Source: Micromonospora sp. MW-13 (lineage in GTDB: Bacteria; Actinomycetota; Actinomycetes; Mycobacteriales; Micromonosporaceae). Taken from it: 64,000 bases of DNA. A program made the translations under genes and the position numbers. Where the stretch lies: contig NZ_QKKX01000011.1 of assembly GCF_003434305.1 (NCBI RefSeq), positions 186,001-250,000 on the forward strand. The letters run 5' to 3'. Positions within the stretch are counted from its first letter, which is position 1. Each line of letters begins with the position of its first letter. Shown in pieces: positions 7,353-17,204 of the stretch. A model generated the notes under the pieces. The model ran no database searches and had not been told where the DNA came from. It saw only the letters and a program-made list of their open reading frames with translations.

Positions 7353-10300
7353 CTAACGCAGACGCGACTCGATGGCCTCGATGATCCGCGGGCGCAGTTC
7401 CGCGGCGCGGATGACGGCGTCGACGGAGCCGACCTCGACCGCGCGCTGGATGTTGTGCACGCGGTCGAACTCCGTGGCCACCTCACCGAGCTTCTCCGCG
7501 CGGACCGACGAACGGATCTCGTCGAGCTCGGCGGTCAACGCGGCGCGGTCGGCGCCGGAGGCGATCGCAGCGCGGGCCTCCAGGTCCCGCAGGCGCGGAT
7601 CGGCCGCGGTCCGGGCGTTGACGTCGCCGGAGAACACCACCGCGGCGGCCGGAGCACCGCCGAGCACCGAGGCGAACGAGCCCTCCAGCGCGAGCACGGT
7701 CATGTTCGGGTTCAGCGCCTTCGAGAACACCACGAACGCGCCACCGTGGTACCGCGAGATCACGCAGAACACGATGGGCCCGCGGAAGTTCACGATCGCG
7801 CGGCCGATCTCGGCGCCGTACTCCAGCTGTAGCTTCCGCATCGACTCCGGGGACCCGTCGAAGCCCGACAGGTTCGCCAGCACCACCAACGGCCGGTTGC
7901 CGCTGGCCGCGTTGATCGCCCGCGCGGTCTTCTGCGACGACCGCGGGAACAGCGTGCCCGCGGTGTAGGTGTCCGGGCCGTCGGTGGGCGGGAAACCGCG
8001 CCGCGGCACCGACCGTGACTCGATGCCGAGCAGGCACACCGGCATGCCACCGAGATGCACGTCCTGCACCACCGCGGTCTCCGCGTCGGCCATGCCCGCC
8101 CAGCGTTCCAGCACCGGGTGGTCCTGGTCGGAGAGCGCCCGCATCACGGTCCGGATGTCGAACGGCTTCTTGCGGTCCGGGTTGGCCTCGGCAGAGAAGA
8201 TCTCGCCGACGGTGCTGAAGTCACTGCCCGCCACGACATGCGGGAAGTCGGAGATGTCGCGGTCGACGGGGTCGGTCGTGGTCGCCCGCCGCGGCCCCTG
8301 CTCGCCGGGGGCGACGTACGTGTGGTCGTAGTGCGACATCAGCACGTCCCGCGCGGCGGACAGGTTCGGCGCCCAGTACTGCGCCTGCCCGTTCGGCCCC
8401 ATCACCCGGTCGTAGCCACCGATGCCGAAGTTGTCCTCGGCCGACACGCCGCCGGAGAAGTCGAGCGACTGCTTGCCGGTGAGCACCATCGCCGAGTCCG
8501 GAGTCATCACCAGGATGCCCTTGGTGTGCATGAGCATCGTCGCCTCGGCGTTCCAGTACGGCTGCGCGCCGACGTTGATGCCCGCGACCACGATGTTGAT
8601 CTCGCCACCGTCCTGGGTGAACTCGACGATCCGCTTGAGCGCCGCGGCCACCCAGTCCATGTTCTCCGTGCCGGACCCCATGGAGATCCGCGCGCCGGAG
8701 GACAGCGCGTACCACTCCAGCGGCACCCGCATCCGGTCGGCCAGATCCAGCGCGGCGATCACCCGGCGGCACTCCGGCTCCGACAGCGCGCCGAGCGACT
8801 TCGTCGGGTCGCCGAGCAGCACGACCCTGGTGACGCCCTGTGGGTGCCACCGGGTCGGCGTGCTGACCACACCCGCGACGATCGCCGCGGTGTTGCGTCC
8901 CTTCGGGCGGGCGACCGGCACCAGCGCGTGCTCGTCGTCGAGGTCGTACTCGACGAAGTCGCCGAGCAGGCCGGTCAGCTCGTACGGGTACACCGTGTTG
9001 CGGCTGCTCGCGCGCAGCACCTTCTGCCGGTAGTCGTCGAGCGGCTCGACCGGCTCGTCCGACGGCTCGCCGACGGTCAGCTCGCTGCCGCCCGTGGCGT
9101 CGAAGGAGATACGCACGGCGATCTTGGTCAGCTCGCCGGTTTCCCGGTCGCGCTGCCGCGCGATGAACAGGATCTCCTCCAGCCCGGCGCCCGCGGTCGT
9201 CGGCAGCACTCGCCCGGCGATCATCTCCAGCTCCGCGCGGGTGAGGTCGCTCGGCGGCCAGACGTAGATCACGATCCGGTTGGTGTTGACGCGCTTCTTC
9301 GACGGTCGCCGCGACTGCGCGCGGCGGATCGAGTCGAGGCAGGTGGCGACGGTGTCCTCGGCGGTCGGCAGCGCGACCAGCCTGCCATCGTGCTCGCGCA
9401 GCTCGGTCAGGTCGCGTACCTGCGCGAACGCGACGAGGCGGTCGTCCGACGGGTTCTCCCGCGCCACGCACTGGAAGAGGTAGACCTCCTCGTCGGACGA
9501 CGGCAACCGGGTGAGGTCGAACTTGCTCAGCCGCTCCAACTGCATCCGCTGCGCGATGTACGGATGCAGGCCGCGGACCAGCCGTTCCTCTACCATCCCG
9601 GTGGTCGACGGGCGGAACGTGAAGTGGTGGTGCATCACCGCGCCGCTGCGGCCCGCGACGGTGGCGGTGAGTCTGCGGACCTGGCCCGGCAACGGGTGCG
9701 CGCTGACGACCTCGTGCAGCGCGGCGGCCATCGCGTCGGTGTCCTCCGGCTGGTTCTCCCAGGCGAGATAGATGTCGGCGTCGAAGACGTCCTCGCCGCT
9801 CGCCAGCTCCCCGAGCCCGCGCAGCGCGGCGCCCAGCGCCTCGAAGCCCACCGCCGAGGAGACCACGCACGAGCCCGCGCGCTCGGCGACCACGAACGTG
9901 CAGCCCGCGACCTCGCTGGTGCGCACGCCGGTGAGGCCCTTGTTGCCGTAGTACCGCCGGGTCAGCACCTCCAGCATGACCTCGTTGCCGAGGTCGGCGC
10001 GGATCAGCCGCTGGCCGAGCAGCCGCACCAGCGGCTCGGTGCTACGCACCATCTCGGCGATGCGCTCGGCACGGTCCGGCGCGTCCGGGTGCGTGTCCAG
10101 GTGGCGCAGGTGCTTGCGGACGCTGGCGTAGACGCTGGCGCGGTTGCGACGCAGCAACGGCTGGGCGAACCAGCCGAACACCACGCCGCGCGCGAGGTCG
10201 GAGATCACGGGGAAGCGCACCTGGGTCGCGGCCACCAGCCGCTCCAGCGCCAGGCCGGCGGGCTCGCGCAACGCCTCGTCCGGCGGCGGCTCCCGCAGCC

Positions 10301-12812
10301 AGGCGCGCAGCAACGCCGTGACGACCGCGGCGTCGGTGGACGCGCGTTGCTGGGCGAGGAAGATCCGGAACACGGCGGCATCGAGTTCGGGGGAACGCTC
10401 CAGATCGGTGACGCCGTAGTGCCCGAGCGCCTTGGCGAGCTTGGCCTGGAACGCCTCCGGCAGCCCGGCTCGCTCGACGTCGAGGCTCTGCAGGTAGGTG
10501 TGGAAGTACTCGCGGGCGCTGTGCAGGTGACCGTCACCGCCGCCGTCCTCACCCGTCGGCCGGTTGCGGCTCAGCTCGGTGAGGTCGGCGAACATGTCGA
10601 CGAGTTCGAGCTCCGCGGCCAGCGGCCGGTGACCGTCCGCGATGGCCGCCCGGCGTGCCGCGAGGTAGTCGTCGAGCACCCGGCGTTCGTCGTGCGGGTC
10701 GACGTCGAAGCCCAGCAGCAGGCTGCGCAGGTCCTCCTGGCCGCGCCTGGTGCGGGCCCGCGCCGGGATCTCCCGGGGCGCGGCGGGCAGGTCCAGCTCG
10801 ACGGACTCCCCCGCCGGGTCGCTCTCCACTTCGGCGTCGGCGAGCGGCTCCAGCCGCACCAGCGGCGCACCGGCCTCCACCTGGCTGCCCACGGACACGG
10901 CGCATTCCTTCAGCCGCGCCTTGAACGGTGCCCGCAGCACCGTCTCCATCTTCATGCTCTCCAGCACGAGCACCGGCGCGCCCGCCTCGACCTCGGCGCC
11001 GACCTTCAGCGGCGTGGCGACGACCAGCGCGGGCATGGGCGAGCGAACGACACCACCCTCGTCGCGGCTGACCCGGTGCGTCACGCCGTCCACCTCGATC
11101 AGGTGGATCGGCCCGTGCGTGCCGGTGAGCAGCCGGTACCGGGTGCCGTTGACGACGACCTGCCCGGTGTGCCGGTCGAAGCGGTCGAGCTCGACGTCGG
11201 CGGTGCGGACGTCGTCACCCGCCTCGACGCCGACGCGGAACCGGTGCGCGCCGACCCGCGCGACCCGAACGCGGTAGCCGACGCCCCGCAGCTTGAGGTC
11301 CAGCGGTCGGCCGCTCTCGTGCTGCACCTGCGGGCGTCCGCCGAACGCCGTCGACAACAGCCGCTGCCGCTCGACGCGCTCTTCCTCCTCGTACGCCTCG
11401 ATGGCGGCAGCCGCCAGCGCGACGGCCGAGTGCCGGTGCGAGACGAGCCGGCCCTCGCCCCGGACGCGGTCGATCCAGCCGGTGTCCGCGCTGCCGTCGA
11501 TGACCTCGGGCTGGTCGAGCAGGTCGAGCACGAAGCTCTTGTTCGTCGCGCCACCCTCGATGATCACCGTGGTCTGCGCCATCGCCCGGCGCAGCCTGCC
11601 GAGCGCCTCGTCGCGGTCGCGGCCGTAGGCGATAATCTTCGCGATCATCGAGTCGAAGTCGGCGGGGATGGTGTCGCCCTCGCTGACGCCGGTGTCCACG
11701 CGGATGCCCGGCCCGGCGGGCAGGGCCAGCCGGGCGATGCGGCCCGGGGACGGCGCGAAGTCGCGGTCGGGGTCCTCGGCGTTCAGGCGGGCCTCGACGG
11801 CGTGGCCGCGCTCCACCGGCGGCTCGCCGTCGAGCCTGCCGCCGGCGGCCACGTGCAGCTGCGCCTTGACCAGGTCGAACCCGGTGGTGGACTCGGTGAT
11901 CGGGTGCTCGACCTGCAGACGGGTGTTGACCTCGAGGAACGCGAACAGCTCGTCGCCGGGGTGGTAGAGGAACTCGACCGTCGCCGCGCCGCAGTAACCG
12001 ACCGCGACGGCCAGCCGTTCGGCCGACGCCTTGAGCTCGGCCGCCTGCGCGGGGCTGAGCACCGGCGACGCCGACTCCTCGATGACCTTCTGGTTGCGTC
12101 GCTGCACCGAGCAGTCGCGGACGCCGAGCGCCCACGCGGTGCCCTGACCGTCGGCGATCACCTGCACCTCGACGTGCCGGGCGCCGGTGACCAGGCGCTC
12201 CAGGAACACGATGCCGCTGCCGAACGCCCGCGCTGCCTCCTGGCTGGTGCGCTCGTAGGCGTCGGCGAGCTCGGCCTCGTTCGTGATCACGCGGATGCCG
12301 CGCCCGCCGCCACCCGCGGTCGCCTTGAGCATCAGTGGGTAGCCGACCTCGGCCGCCGCCGTCAGGGCGGCGTCCAGGGTCTCGACCGCACCGCGGCTCC
12401 ACGGCGCGACCGGGACGCCGACCTCCTCGGCGATCAGCTTCGCGCCGATCTTGTCGCCGAGCTTGCGCATGGCATCCGCGCTCGGTCCGACGAAGGTGAC
12501 CCCGACCCGCTCGCACAGCTCCGCGAACCTCGGGTCCTCCGCGACGAAGCCCCAGCCGACCCACGCCGCGTCGGCCCCGGTCTCCACCAGCGCCCGCTCC
12601 AGCACCTCCAGGTTCAGGTACGGGCGCGCGGAGGCGGGACCGAGGTCGTAGGCGATGTCGGCCTCCCGCACGAACGTGGCGGCCCGGTCGACGTCGGTGT
12701 GCAGCGCGACGGTCTCGATCCGGGTCCCGGTCTCCGCGGCGATGTCCCGTACAGCGTGGATGAGCCGCATGGCGGCCTCACCACGGTTGACGATGGCGAC
12801 ACGACTGAACAC
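7353..12812 (-). CDS. Single-chain multidomain acetyl/acyl-CoA carboxylase
   Basis: The 1,819-aa product starts at GTG 12812 (VFSRVAIVNRGEAAMR), with GAAGGG upstream; further in-frame extension is Arg-rich and unlikely. Domain order: biotin carboxylase at about 1-450 (glycine-rich ATP-grasp loop AGGGGRGIRV, EVNTRLQVEHPITE); biotin carrier domain at about 590-665 with biotinylation motif ESMKMET (Lys near 621); a long central region; then a carboxyltransferase pair at about 1250-1819 (NLSGFDGSPESM, FRGPIVFCVISRYHGGAFVVFS). The reaction is ATP- and bicarbonate-dependent carboxylation of acetyl-CoA or another acyl-CoA. Most actinobacteria use separate alpha and beta subunits; this eukaryote-like fused layout is a minority type. 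It is monocistronic, with a hairpin after the stop. Substrate is not decided by sequence. Confidence 0.9.
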   Translation of the reverse strand: MFSRVAIVNRGEAAMRLIHAVRDIAAETGTRIETVALHTDVDRAATFVREADIAYDLGPASARPYLNLEVLERALVETGADAAWVGWGFVAEDPRFAELCERVGVTFVGPSADAMRKLGDKIGAKLIAEEVGVPVAPWSRGAVETLDAALTAAAEVGYPLMLKATAGGGGRGIRVITNEAELADAYERTSQEAARAFGSGIVFLERLVTGARHVEVQVIADGQGTAWALGVRDCSVQRRNQKVIEESASPVLSPAQAAELKASAERLAVAVGYCGAATVEFLYHPGDELFAFLEVNTRLQVEHPITESTTGFDLVKAQLHVAAGGRLDGEPPVERGHAVEARLNAEDPDRDFAPSPGRIARLALPAGPGIRVDTGVSEGDTIPADFDSMIAKIIAYGRDRDEALGRLRRAMAQTTVIIEGGATNKSFVLDLLDQPEVIDGSADTGWIDRVRGEGRLVSHRHSAVALAAAAIEAYEEEERVERQRLLSTAFGGRPQVQHESGRPLDLKLRGVGYRVRVARVGAHRFRVGVEAGDDVRTADVELDRFDRHTGQVVVNGTRYRLLTGTHGPIHLIEVDGVTHRVSRDEGGVVRSPMPALVVATPLKVGAEVEAGAPVLVLESMKMETVLRAPFKARLKECAVSVGSQVEAGAPLVRLEPLADAEVESDPAGESVELDLPAAPREIPARARTRRGQEDLRSLLLGFDVDPHDERRVLDDYLAARRAAIADGHRPLAAELELVDMFADLTELSRNRPTGEDGGGDGHLHSAREYFHTYLQSLDVERAGLPEAFQAKLAKALGHYGVTDLERSPELDAAVFRIFLAQQRASTDAAVVTALLRAWLREPPPDEALREPAGLALERLVAATQVRFPVISDLARGVVFGWFAQPLLRRNRASVYASVRKHLRHLDTHPDAPDRAERIAEMVRSTEPLVRLLGQRLIRADLGNEVMLEVLTRRYYGNKGLTGVRTSEVAGCTFVVAERAGSCVVSSAVGFEALGAALRGLGELASGEDVFDADIYLAWENQPEDTDAMAAALHEVVSAHPLPGQVRRLTATVAGRSGAVMHHHFTFRPSTTGMVEERLVRGLHPYIAQRMQLERLSKFDLTRLPSSDEEVYLFQCVARENPSDDRLVAFAQVRDLTELREHDGRLVALPTAEDTVATCLDSIRRAQSRRPSKKRVNTNRIVIYVWPPSDLTRAELEMIAGRVLPTTAGAGLEEILFIARQRDRETGELTKIAVRISFDATGGSELTVGEPSDEPVEPLDDYRQKVLRASSRNTVYPYELTGLLGDFVEYDLDDEHALVPVARPKGRNTAAIVAGVVSTPTRWHPQGVTRVVLLGDPTKSLGALSEPECRRVIAALDLADRMRVPLEWYALSSGARISMGSGTENMDWVAAALKRIVEFTQDGGEINIVVAGINVGAQPYWNAEATMLMHTKGILVMTPDSAMVLTGKQSLDFSGGVSAEDNFGIGGYDRVMGPNGQAQYWAPNLSAARDVLMSHYDHTYVAPGEQGPRRATTTDPVDRDISDFPHVVAGSDFSTVGEIFSAEANPDRKKPFDIRTVMRALSDQDHPVLERWAGMADAETAVVQDVHLGGMPVCLLGIESRSVPRRGFPPTDGPDTYTAGTLFPRSSQKTARAINAASGNRPLVVLANLSGFDGSPESMRKLQLEYGAEIGRAIVNFRGPIVFCVISRYHGGAFVVFSKALNPNMTVLALEGSFASVLGGAPAAAVVFSGDVNARTAADPRLRDLEARAAIASGADRAALTAELDEIRSSVRAEKLGEVATEFDRVHNIQRAVEVGSVDAVIRAAELRPRIIEAIESRLR

Positions 12813-13344
12813 CCGACCGAGCCCTTCTGTAGACCAACGATGCGCCGGGACACGGCGGTCCCGGCAGTATTCACCCTTCCGTCTCCCGGCTGGCGACGCC
12901 ATATCGCAGATTGCGCATCCTGCACGGCCTCAGTTGTGGGAAACCTCCAAAGGTCGTTGTCCACCCACGCCTGACCAGGGCCTGGGTGGACGGAACGGCG
13001 ACACGTCCCGCCGCGGGCAAAATGTGACGCGGGACACAACTTACGGGATGCCCTGCCCGTCCCTCGGCGGGACCCCGGTGGGCGCGCCGGCCCATGGTGG
13101 GCAACCGGGGCGCCTGCCGCGGGGTTCCGATCCCGCGAGCCCCGCTCCCCTCGGCTCGCGGCCCGGTCGACCTTGATCGAACGCCCCGCACGGCCGAAAA
13201 GCGCTTGCCGCGCGCGGTGGGCTCCGCGAAGGTGATGTCCATGACGTTCTGACGGACAGCACCCCCGTTGCCCCACGGCCGCACGGCGCCGACCCGCGCC
13301 GTCGTGCCGTCCGTCCATGACCACTTTCAGCGAAGTGAGCGTCG
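12813..13344. other. Intergenic region between divergent carboxylase and rtcB2
   Basis: About 530 bp with no supportable gene. It should contain both divergent promoters. Visible features are a CCACCCA...TGGGTGG inverted repeat (12961-12989, 15-nt loop) and a loose TGTG...CACA dyad near 13025-13040. A leftward frame starting MDITFAEPTARGKRF near 13240 lacks a binding site and any recognisable continuation. Confidence 0.5.
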
Positions 13345-14544
13345 TTGTCTCAGCCACCCTTGCGGCGGGCGGCCCTGCCGCAGCCCGCCCCGGCCGCCGG
13401 TTCGGCCACCGTCACCGTGTTCGCCTCCCCCACGAGCTGGATCGAGTCCGACGCCCTCGCGCAGTGTCACCAGGTGGCCGCCCTCGACGGCATGATCCAC
13501 GTCGCCGCCATGCCGGACCTGCACCCCGGCAAGGGCGCCCCCATCGGCGCCGCCATGGCGTCGACCGTGTTGTACCCGTTCCTGGTGGGCTCCGACATCG
13601 GTTGCGGCATCGCCGTGTTCCCCCTCAGGCTCAAGCGGGCCGTGCCCGAGCGGCTCGCCGCCCGGTTTCCCGACCTCGACCGCGCGTTGGACCCCGCGCA
13701 GGACGCCGACGACCCCGCCTGGGCCGTCATGACGGACGACGTTCCCGCCGGTCACGTCGAGGGACTCGGGACGGTCGGTCGGGGCAACCACTTCGTCGAG
13801 CTGGCCCGGATCGGCACCGTCTTCGAGCCGGGCCACGCGAGCCGGCTCGGGCTCGCCGCCGGTGACCTCGTGCTCGTCGTCCACAGCGGTTCCCGGGGGC
13901 TGGGCGAGCGGATCCTGCGTGCGCACACCGAGGTGCACGGCGCGGGCCCCGCCCCGGATCCCGCCGCCTACCTGGCGATGCACGACGACGCCGTACGGTG
14001 GGGCTCGCTCAACCGGCGGCTGATGGCCGCCCGGGTCGCCCACGCCCTGGGGACCGAGCCCACCGAGCCGATCGTCGACGAGTGCCACAACCTGGTCGAG
14101 ATCCGTGACGGGGTCTACCTGCACCGCAAGGGGGCGGCGCCGGGCGACGGCCGCGACGTGCTCGTCGCCGGCACCCGAGGCACCCCTTCCTACCTGGTGG
14201 CCGCCCACTCCGGGCCGGGCGCCAACCACTCGGTGGCGCACGGCGCGGGCCGGAAGATGTCGCGCGCCGACGCCCTGCGCCGGGGCCGGGCCAAGCACAC
14301 GGTCGAGGAGCTGCGCCGCACGCCGCTGGGGTCGCTGGTGGTGTGCGGCGACCGCCAGCTGCTCTTCGAGGAGGCACCGACGGCCTACAAGCGCATCGAG
14401 CAGGTGATCGCCGACCTCGTCGACCACGAACTGGCCACGCCCGTGGCCACCACGGTCCCCCTGGTCACCTACAAGACGCCCGACCTCGGGTCGACGCCCC
14501 CACGCGACCGCCGGGACCACCGCCGCAGGCGGGGCCGGCCGTGA
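13345..14544 (+). CDS. rtcB2: RtcB-family RNA ligase (RtcB2, PrfH-linked type)
   Basis: The 399-aa product is in the RtcB 3'-phosphate RNA ligase family. Visible motifs are DLHPGKG (58-64), GSDIGCG with the metal-binding Cys at 87, GRGNHFVEL, HSGSRGLGERI, and the AHGAGR block whose His (about residue 299) is the GMP-accepting nucleophile. It is shorter than canonical RtcB (about 480) and matches the release-factor-H-coupled subgroup. A TGA at 13336 blocks upstream extension, so the TTG at 13345 is the first start; its binding site is weak. The stop overlaps the prfH start by 4 nt, implying translational coupling. The expected role is GTP/Mn-dependent rejoining of cleaved RNA, reported for such pairs to be 16S rRNA broken in the decoding centre. 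Confidence 0.9.
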   Translation: MSQPPLRRAALPQPAPAAGSATVTVFASPTSWIESDALAQCHQVAALDGMIHVAAMPDLHPGKGAPIGAAMASTVLYPFLVGSDIGCGIAVFPLRLKRAVPERLAARFPDLDRALDPAQDADDPAWAVMTDDVPAGHVEGLGTVGRGNHFVELARIGTVFEPGHASRLGLAAGDLVLVVHSGSRGLGERILRAHTEVHGAGPAPDPAAYLAMHDDAVRWGSLNRRLMAARVAHALGTEPTEPIVDECHNLVEIRDGVYLHRKGAAPGDGRDVLVAGTRGTPSYLVAAHSGPGANHSVAHGAGRKMSRADALRRGRAKHTVEELRRTPLGSLVVCGDRQLLFEEAPTAYKRIEQVIADLVDHELATPVATTVPLVTYKTPDLGSTPPRDRRDHRRRRGRP

Positions 14545-15155
14545 GCGTCCACCTGCTCGTGTCGGCCGGACGCGGCCCGCAGGAGTGCGCCTGGGCGCTG
14601 GCCCGGCTGCTGCGCCGCCTGGAAGCCGACGCCGTCCGGCAGAGCCTGACGACCCATCGGACGCACACCGTGCCCGGTGACCGGCCCGGCACCTACCGGT
14701 CGGTCCTGGTCCGGATCTCCGGAGCCGGCGCCGAGACGTTCGCCGCCTCGTGGACCGGAACCCTGTGCTGGCAGGCCCCCAGCCCCTACCGGCCCGGCAC
14801 CGGCCGGAAGAACTGGTACGTCATCGCCCGACCGTGCCAGGTCGACACCCCGCGCACGACGTTCGCGGAGGCGGATGTCGACATCGTCGGCTGCCGCACC
14901 GGCGGCCCCGGCGGTCAACACCGGAACAAGGCCAGCACGGCGGTACGGGCGACCCACCGCCCTTCGGGGATCGTCCTCGTGGTCGACACCGAGCGGCAGT
15001 TCAGCCTCAACCGCCGCATCGCCGTGCGGCTGCTGCGACAGCGCATCGAGCAGGGCGACGAGACGGCAGGACGCGCCGTCACCACCGCCCGCTGGCGCGT
15101 CCACGACGAGCTCGTCCGCGGCAACCCCACCCGCGTCGAACGCCCGGAGAGGTAG
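14541..15155 (+). CDS. prfH: Peptide chain release factor H (PrfH)
   Basis: The 204-aa product starts at GTG 14541, overlapping the rtcB2 stop (GTGA). Residues 118-140 carry the class I release-factor peptidyl-hydrolysis block CRTGGPGGQHRNKASTAVR with the GGQ tripeptide at 124-126. No codon-recognition domain (PXT/SPF) of RF1/RF2 is present, as expected for PrfH. PrfH acts on ribosomes damaged in the small subunit, freeing the nascent chain so RtcB2 can religate the rRNA. Gene order and overlap strongly support the pairing; the damaging agent in this host is unknown. Confidence 0.9.
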   Translation: MSVHLLVSAGRGPQECAWALARLLRRLEADAVRQSLTTHRTHTVPGDRPGTYRSVLVRISGAGAETFAASWTGTLCWQAPSPYRPGTGRKNWYVIARPCQVDTPRTTFAEADVDIVGCRTGGPGGQHRNKASTAVRATHRPSGIVLVVDTERQFSLNRRIAVRLLRQRIEQGDETAGRAVTTARWRVHDELVRGNPTRVERPER

Positions 15156-15290
15156 CGACAACACCCGGTCGCGCGGGTCGTCGACGTCACCCGGGTCCCG
15201 GCGGGCACGGCGGGCACGGCCCGGGATTGAGGGCGGGCACAACGGGTAGCCGGGGCACGACGGACGCACCCGCGGTGAGAGGGACGGCGC

Positions 15291-17117
15291 ATGACGGACA
15301 CCTTCCCGGCCATCGACGCGTACGCGTTCCTCTCCGACACACACTCGGCGGCGCTGGTCGGTCCGGACGGATCCGTCGACTGGTTCTGCGTGCCCCGTTT
15401 CGACGGGCCCAGCGTGTTCGGTCGGCTGCTGGACCGGGAGCGCGGCGGGGCCGCGCAGATCACGGTCGTGGGTGCCGGCGCCGCCCAACGCCGGTACGTC
15501 CAGGACACCCTCGTGCTGGAGAGCCGCTACCTCACCGACGAGGGCGCGGAGGTGCTGGTCCACGACTTCCTGGCGGTGCGTCAGGGCAGCCGCGACGAGG
15601 TGCCGATCGTGGCCGAGCGACGGCTGGTGCGCTGCGTACGGGTGGTCTCCGGCTACGCGATGGTGCGCTTCGTCGTGGACGCCCGACCCGACTACGGGCG
15701 CGGTCCGGGGCGCTGGAGGGCACAGGGAACCGGCCGGTGGCGGCTGCCCGAGTTGAGGCTGCTGACCAACGTGGCGTTCCGCCAGGAGGACGACCGGCTG
15801 CTGGCGGACGAACTCGTCGGCCCGGGTGAGTTGCGGACCTGTGTGTTCGGTTACGACGGCGCGACCGAGTCGGATCTCGAACCGGGCGACGGGGAGCGGA
15901 TCTTCCGCCGCACGTGCGACACCTGGCGCGACTGGACCGCGCGGGCCGCCTACGACGGGCCCGGCCGGGAGCAGGTGCTGCGAAGCGCCCTGGTGCTGCG
16001 CGGGCTGTCCTTCGACCAGACCGGCGCCCTGCTGGCCGCGGCGACCACGTCGCTGCCCGAGAGCTTCGGCGGTGTCCGCAACTGGGACTACCGGTTCACC
16101 TGGCCCCGGGACGCGGCGCTCGTGGTGCTCGCCCTGTTCCGCCTCCGGCACGCCCAGGAGGGGGGCCGATTCCTGCGTTTCCTGCTCGACGCGGCGGCCG
16201 ACGACCCGTACCTGCCGGCGATGTTCGGCATCGACGACGTCCGGCGACCCGAGACGAGGCTGCCGCACCTGCGCGGGTACCGGGACTCCCGGCCGGTGCG
16301 CGTCGGCAACGAGGCGTTCGACCAGTTCCAGCTCGACGTGTACGGCCACCTCCTCGACGCCGCCCTGACCTACCACGAGCTGAGCGGGGGGCTCCCGCCG
16401 GAGGGCTGGGAGCGGCTGCGGCACTGGGTCGAGGACGCCCTGGGACGCTGGCGCGAGCCCGACCACGGCGTGTGGGAGATCCGCAACGTGCCCCGGCACT
16501 ACGTCAACTCCAAGGTGATGGCCTGGGTCTGCCTCGACCGGGCGATCCGGCTCGCCGAGCACTTCGACGACGACCGTGACCTCGCCCGCTGGCGCGCCGA
16601 GCGGGACGAGGTCCACCGTCAGGTGATCGATCGCGGCTACGACGAGCGGCTGGGCTGCTTCGTGCAGGCGTACGACTCCACCGCCCTGGACGCCGCGGTG
16701 CTGCGTCTTCCGCTGGTCGGTTTCCTGCCGCCCGAGGACCCGCGGATCCGCTCCACCATCGACGTCATCCACCGCCGGCTCGGCGACGGCGTGGCGCTGG
16801 TCCACCGGTACGACACCCGCGAGGTCGACGACGGCCTGCCCGGGAGCGAGCCGGGCTTCCTGCTCACCTCGTTCGAGATGGTCTCCTGCCTGGCGTTGAC
16901 CGGCCGGCGGCGGGAGGCGCAGCAGGCCTTCGACTGGCTCTGCGCGCGGGCCGGCGACCTCGGACTGTACGCGGAGGAGATGGCCGGTGACGGGACGGCG
17001 ACCGGCAACTACCCCCAGGCGTTCACCCATCTCGCGCTGATCGAGGCGGCGCTGCACCTCGACGCGACCGGGCGCGAGGACACGCTCCAGAAGTGGGCCC
17101 GGGTGCCCGAGGCGTGA
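15291..17117 (+). CDS. Glycoside hydrolase family 15 protein (glucoamylase/trehalase type)
   Basis: The 608-aa product starts at ATG 15291 with GAGAGGG upstream. It begins FPAIDAYAFLSDTHSAALVGPDGSVDWFCVPRFDGPSVF, the N-terminal signature of bacterial GH15 enzymes related to trehalases and glucoamylases. The catalytic (alpha/alpha)6 barrel includes NWDYRFTWPRDA near residue 265 and a C-terminal EEM..GTATGNYPQAFTHLALIEAA block. No signal peptide is seen, so it is probably cytosolic. It would hydrolyse alpha-linked glucose from the non-reducing end; trehalose is a plausible substrate. It is convergent with the GH92 gene and has no obvious operon partner. Confidence 0.88.
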   Translation: MTDTFPAIDAYAFLSDTHSAALVGPDGSVDWFCVPRFDGPSVFGRLLDRERGGAAQITVVGAGAAQRRYVQDTLVLESRYLTDEGAEVLVHDFLAVRQGSRDEVPIVAERRLVRCVRVVSGYAMVRFVVDARPDYGRGPGRWRAQGTGRWRLPELRLLTNVAFRQEDDRLLADELVGPGELRTCVFGYDGATESDLEPGDGERIFRRTCDTWRDWTARAAYDGPGREQVLRSALVLRGLSFDQTGALLAAATTSLPESFGGVRNWDYRFTWPRDAALVVLALFRLRHAQEGGRFLRFLLDAAADDPYLPAMFGIDDVRRPETRLPHLRGYRDSRPVRVGNEAFDQFQLDVYGHLLDAALTYHELSGGLPPEGWERLRHWVEDALGRWREPDHGVWEIRNVPRHYVNSKVMAWVCLDRAIRLAEHFDDDRDLARWRAERDEVHRQVIDRGYDERLGCFVQAYDSTALDAAVLRLPLVGFLPPEDPRIRSTIDVIHRRLGDGVALVHRYDTREVDDGLPGSEPGFLLTSFEMVSCLALTGRRREAQQAFDWLCARAGDLGLYAEEMAGDGTATGNYPQAFTHLALIEAALHLDATGREDTLQKWARVPEA

Positions 17118-17204
17118 GCGGATCGCGGCGCCGGCCGGGAGTGCGTCGTCCACGAGGACCTGGCCCTGGCCGGCCACCGGACGCGGGCGGCCGGCCGGGG
17201 AGGG

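Noticed and set aside
8055..12974. Very long plus-strand open frame opposite the acyl-CoA carboxylase
   Set aside because: It is the antisense shadow of a clear multidomain enzyme; its translation is His/Arg/Val-rich with no family similarity, a usual effect of very high GC.
13041..13284. Leftward ORF beginning MDITFAEPTARGKRF
   Set aside because: No binding site; after about 25 residues it becomes Arg/Gly-rich low complexity with no similarity.
15210..15245. Short tandem repeat GGCGGGCAC between prfH and the GH15 gene
   Set aside because: Only about two copies in GC-rich DNA; not a meaningful repeat array.
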